A DNA stretch of 64,000 nt from an uncultured Alphaproteobacteria bacterium (GTDB taxonomy: Bacteria > Pseudomonadota > Alphaproteobacteria > Thalassobaculales > Thalassobaculaceae). Below are positions 62,138-64,000 of the stretch, piece after piece; the stretch's first letter is position 1, and each line of letters begins with the position of its first letter. The notes under the pieces were generated by a model that was not told where the DNA came from, did no database searches, and saw only the letters and a program-made list of their open reading frames with translations. The DNA is taken from the NCBI GenBank assembly GCA_937776645.1, contig CALMRI010000050.1, positions 62,001-126,000 on the forward strand. The letters are read 5' to 3'. Both the position numbers and the translations under genes were made by a program.

Positions 62138-63413
62138 CGTCGGAGACCCGCTCGATCACCGCACCGCAATCGTGGAGTTTACCGACCAGCCGCTCATAGC
62201 CCCGGTCGAGATGGTAGATCCGACTGACCGTGGTCTCGCCCTTGGCGACCAGACCGGCGATCACCAGACTGACCGAGGCGCGCAGATCGGTCGCCATTAC
62301 CGGGGCGCCAGTCAACTTGGCCACACCGCGGACCAGGGCCGAGGAACCATGCACCGTAATATTGGCACCCATCCGGCTCAGCTCCGGCACATGCATGAAG
62401 CGGTTTTCGAAGATCGTCTCGGTGATCATCGAGGCACCAGCGGCGCCGGTCATATAGGCCATCATCTGGGCTTGCAGATCGGTCGGAAATCCGGGATGAG
62501 GCTCGGTCATCACATCGACGCCGCTGGGCCGTCCGTCCGGCCCCTTGACCCGGACGCCGCGCTCGGTCTCGATGATCGTCGCGCCCGTATCGGCCAGAAT
62601 TTCGAACACGCCCGGCAGCAGATCGGTGCGGGCGCCGATCAATTCCAAATCACCCCGGGTGACGCAGGCGGCGATGGCATAGGTCCCGACCTCGATCCGG
62701 TCCGGCACCACCGAGTGGCTCGCGCCATGCAGCGATTCGCGCCCCTGGATGCGGATGGTATCGGTGCCGTGGCCCTCGATCGTCGCGCCCATGGCGATCA
62801 GGCAATTCGCCAGATCGATGATTTCCGGCTCGCGGGCGGCGTTGATCAGGACGCTTTCACCATCGGCTAGGGCGGCCGCCATCATGACGTTTTCGGTGGC
62901 CCCGACCGAGACCAACGGAAAGGCGATCTTGGCGCCGTGCAGCCGGCCGCCGCGCCGCGCCCGCGCCTCGACATAGCCGCCGGTCAGGTCCACCGATGCC
63001 CCCATTTCCCGCAACCCCTTGAGATGTAGGTCGACCGGTCGGTTGCCGATGGCACAGCCGCCCGGCAGCGAGACCCGGGCCACCCCATAGCGCGCCAGCA
63101 ACGGCCCAAGCACCAGGATCGAGGCCCGCATCTTGCGCACGATGTCGTACGGCGCCTCGGTATCGGCGATCCGGGCGCTGGTCAGCGTAAGGGATGGTTC
63201 GGCGCCGCCGGCGTGTCCGCTAACCGTTGTTCCAAGGCCAGCTAGCAAGGTCCGCATCGATTCGATGTCGGCGAGCAGCGGAACGTTGTTCAGCACCAGC
63301 GAGTCGCCGGTTAGCAGGCTGGCGGCCATCAAAGGTAGCGCGGCATTTTTGGCGCCACTGATCGGAATTTTACCGGAAAGCCGATTGCCGCCGTGAATCC
63401 TGACTTCGTCCAT
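62109..63413 (-). CDS. murA: UDP-N-acetylglucosamine 1-carboxyvinyltransferase
   Basis: The first committed enzyme of peptidoglycan synthesis, 434 residues. [27 protein letters not shown] is the family start; the catalytic cysteine is Cys120 in [16 protein letters not shown], so the protein should be fosfomycin-sensitive in principle. KAGGCAIG-type context, [11 protein letters not shown] and the closing [22 protein letters not shown] all match. The ATG at 63413 fits the known N-terminus; the longer frame to 63515 adds 34 unlike residues. It heads the murA-DUF2948-his group. Confidence 0.96.
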   Translation of the reverse strand: MDEVRIHGGNRLSGKIPISGAKNAALPLMAASLLTGDSLVLNNVPLLADIESMRTLLAGLGTTVSGHAGGAEPSLTLTSARIADTEAPYDIVRKMRASILVLGPLLARYGVARVSLPGGCAIGNRPVDLHLKGLREMGASVDLTGGYVEARARRGGRLHGAKIAFPLVSVGATENVMMAAALADGESVLINAAREPEIIDLANCLIAMGATIEGHGTDTIRIQGRESLHGASHSVVPDRIEVGTYAIAACVTRGDLELIGARTDLLPGVFEILADTGATIIETERGVRVKGPDGRPSGVDVMTEPHPGFPTDLQAQMMAYMTGAAGASMITETIFENRFMHVPELSRMGANITVHGSSALVRGVAKLTGAPVMATDLRASVSLVIAGLVAKGETTVSRIYHLDRGYERLVGKLHDCGAVIERVSDGEVARDQVA

Positions 63414-63617
63414 GATCTGCCCTGGTGCCGCTGGCTGCGGCTGTTTGTACTGAAACCAACCGTCCGCTACAAGCCCGGGTCGCGGACTTGCCATCAGAAT
63501 GATGCGGCGCAGCATGATCAGAAAATGCGGTTAAATTCGGGCGACTGGCCCTACCAGCCGGAACCACACGAGCTCTATCATCCGCTGCATTTCGGCGAAC
63601 AGCCGGTCGGACGTCGA

Positions 63618-63794
63618 TCATTCAGACGGCGAGTCGTCCGGGCGGGGGACGTCGGAGCCGGCATCTCTGCGGTGCCGTGATTGGAATTTGCGGCGGCGAA
63701 GATTAGCGCGCAACGCCTCGGCCCGCCGTTGTTCGCGGTCGGCTTGCCTGGCCAGCGTCGGTGATTGGGGCTTGTCCGGCGGTATTTCCGGCAC
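63618..63794 (-). CDS. Small basic protein upstream of murA
   Basis: A 58-residue protein not visible as a long open frame, starting at GTG (63794) with AGGAGAGA about five bases before. It reads PPDKPQSPTLARQADREQRRAEALRANLRRRK and then an acidic tail (DVPRPDDSPSE). A short arginine/alanine-rich protein with an R-x-A-L-R-x-N-L-x-R-R-K pattern is found before murA in other alphaproteobacteria. Function unknown. Another frame covering the same bases (to 63919) has no ribosome site and I rejected it. Confidence 0.55.
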   Translation of the reverse strand: MPEIPPDKPQSPTLARQADREQRRAEALRANLRRRKFQSRHRRDAGSDVPRPDDSPSE

Positions 63795-63953
63795 GCTATC
63801 TCTCCTGCGCGGTGGTCATTGAATGCGCCGCCAAGACTACGAAGCATGCGCCCCTGGGTCCAGCCGGCAAATCCACTTGCGTCGGCAACAACCCTTGTGG
63901 CATGGTCCCGCCGCTTCACGACGAGGAGGCGACCCCGGTCGCCGAAGCAATAA

Positions 63954-64000
<47 letters not shown>

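Noticed and set aside
62172-62870. A 232-codon plus-strand frame opposite murA
   Set aside because: murA is unambiguous; the opposite frame is rich in histidine, glycine and aspartate with no domain.
63578-63919. A 113-codon frame upstream of murA
   Set aside because: The GTG-started 58-codon frame in another register has a good ribosome site and a sensible product; this one has neither.

Overview
The window reads as chromosome of an uncultured alphaproteobacterium, probably Rhodospirillales-like and marine or host-associated. This is inferred from three things. The right end has the alphaproteobacterial gene order murA, DUF2948, short-form hisG, hisD, UPF0262, low-molecular-weight phosphatase, infA, maf, RNase E/G, yacG. 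HisG is the short, HisZ-dependent form. The accessory part is rich in catabolic families common in marine and sponge-associated alphaproteobacteria: TfdA and PhyH dioxygenases, CaiB/BaiF CoA-transferase, LLM monooxygenase, GMC oxidoreductase, creatininase, amidase, sulfatase.

Layout. 1-1032: end of a DUF1326 gene and a DUF2182 membrane protein. 1819-4531: zinc methyltransferase of the MetE family and a PrpD-like dehydratase. 4541-7114: replication-protein and transposase fragments and a large frameshifted gene. 7411-11363: LLM monooxygenase, amidohydrolase, GMC oxidoreductase. 11450-12315: mobile-element scar with two tyrosine-recombinase ends lying tail to tail. 12420-18634: sulfatase, hemerythrin fragment, nitroreductase, Kdo-hydroxylase-like dioxygenase, TauE permease, DJ-1-like protein. 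18770-20740: DUF1289 and the spermidine pair speD-speE. 21280-30590: surface-sugar region with three family 2 glycosyltransferases, rmlCBDA for dTDP-L-rhamnose and an M23 peptidase, with IS5 and IS630 remnants among them. 30967-38996: oxidation island (alcohol dehydrogenase, broken PhyH, CoA-transferase, tandem TfdA dioxygenases, beta-hydroxyacid dehydrogenase, aldo/keto reductase). 39254-42273: MaoC protein, frameshifted TPR gene, surface-carbohydrate protein. 42951-46219: SDR, TPR protein, cytochrome c, CueR regulator with its operator, broken cytochrome b561. 46224-54841: creatininase, amidase, two polysaccharide-deacetylase-fold enzymes, AlkA-type glycosylase, an unknown membrane-anchored acidic protein, SRAP protein, sigma fragment, lipocalin-like and ParB-like proteins. 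54856-63794: the conserved housekeeping cluster on the minus strand. 63954-64000: start of tRNA-Thr(GGT).

The strongest theme is decay. At least fourteen loci are truncated, frameshifted or stop-interrupted, and four of them are transposase remnants (one weak). Some breaks have a visible cause: a nine-base homopolymer, or a 7-bp tandem duplication. I found no CRISPR array, no intact insertion sequence and no clear defence system. The best candidates for something new are the CueR-cytochrome c operon with its operator, the tail-to-tail recombinase scar, and two proteins I cannot assign (5230-7114 and 50281-51456).
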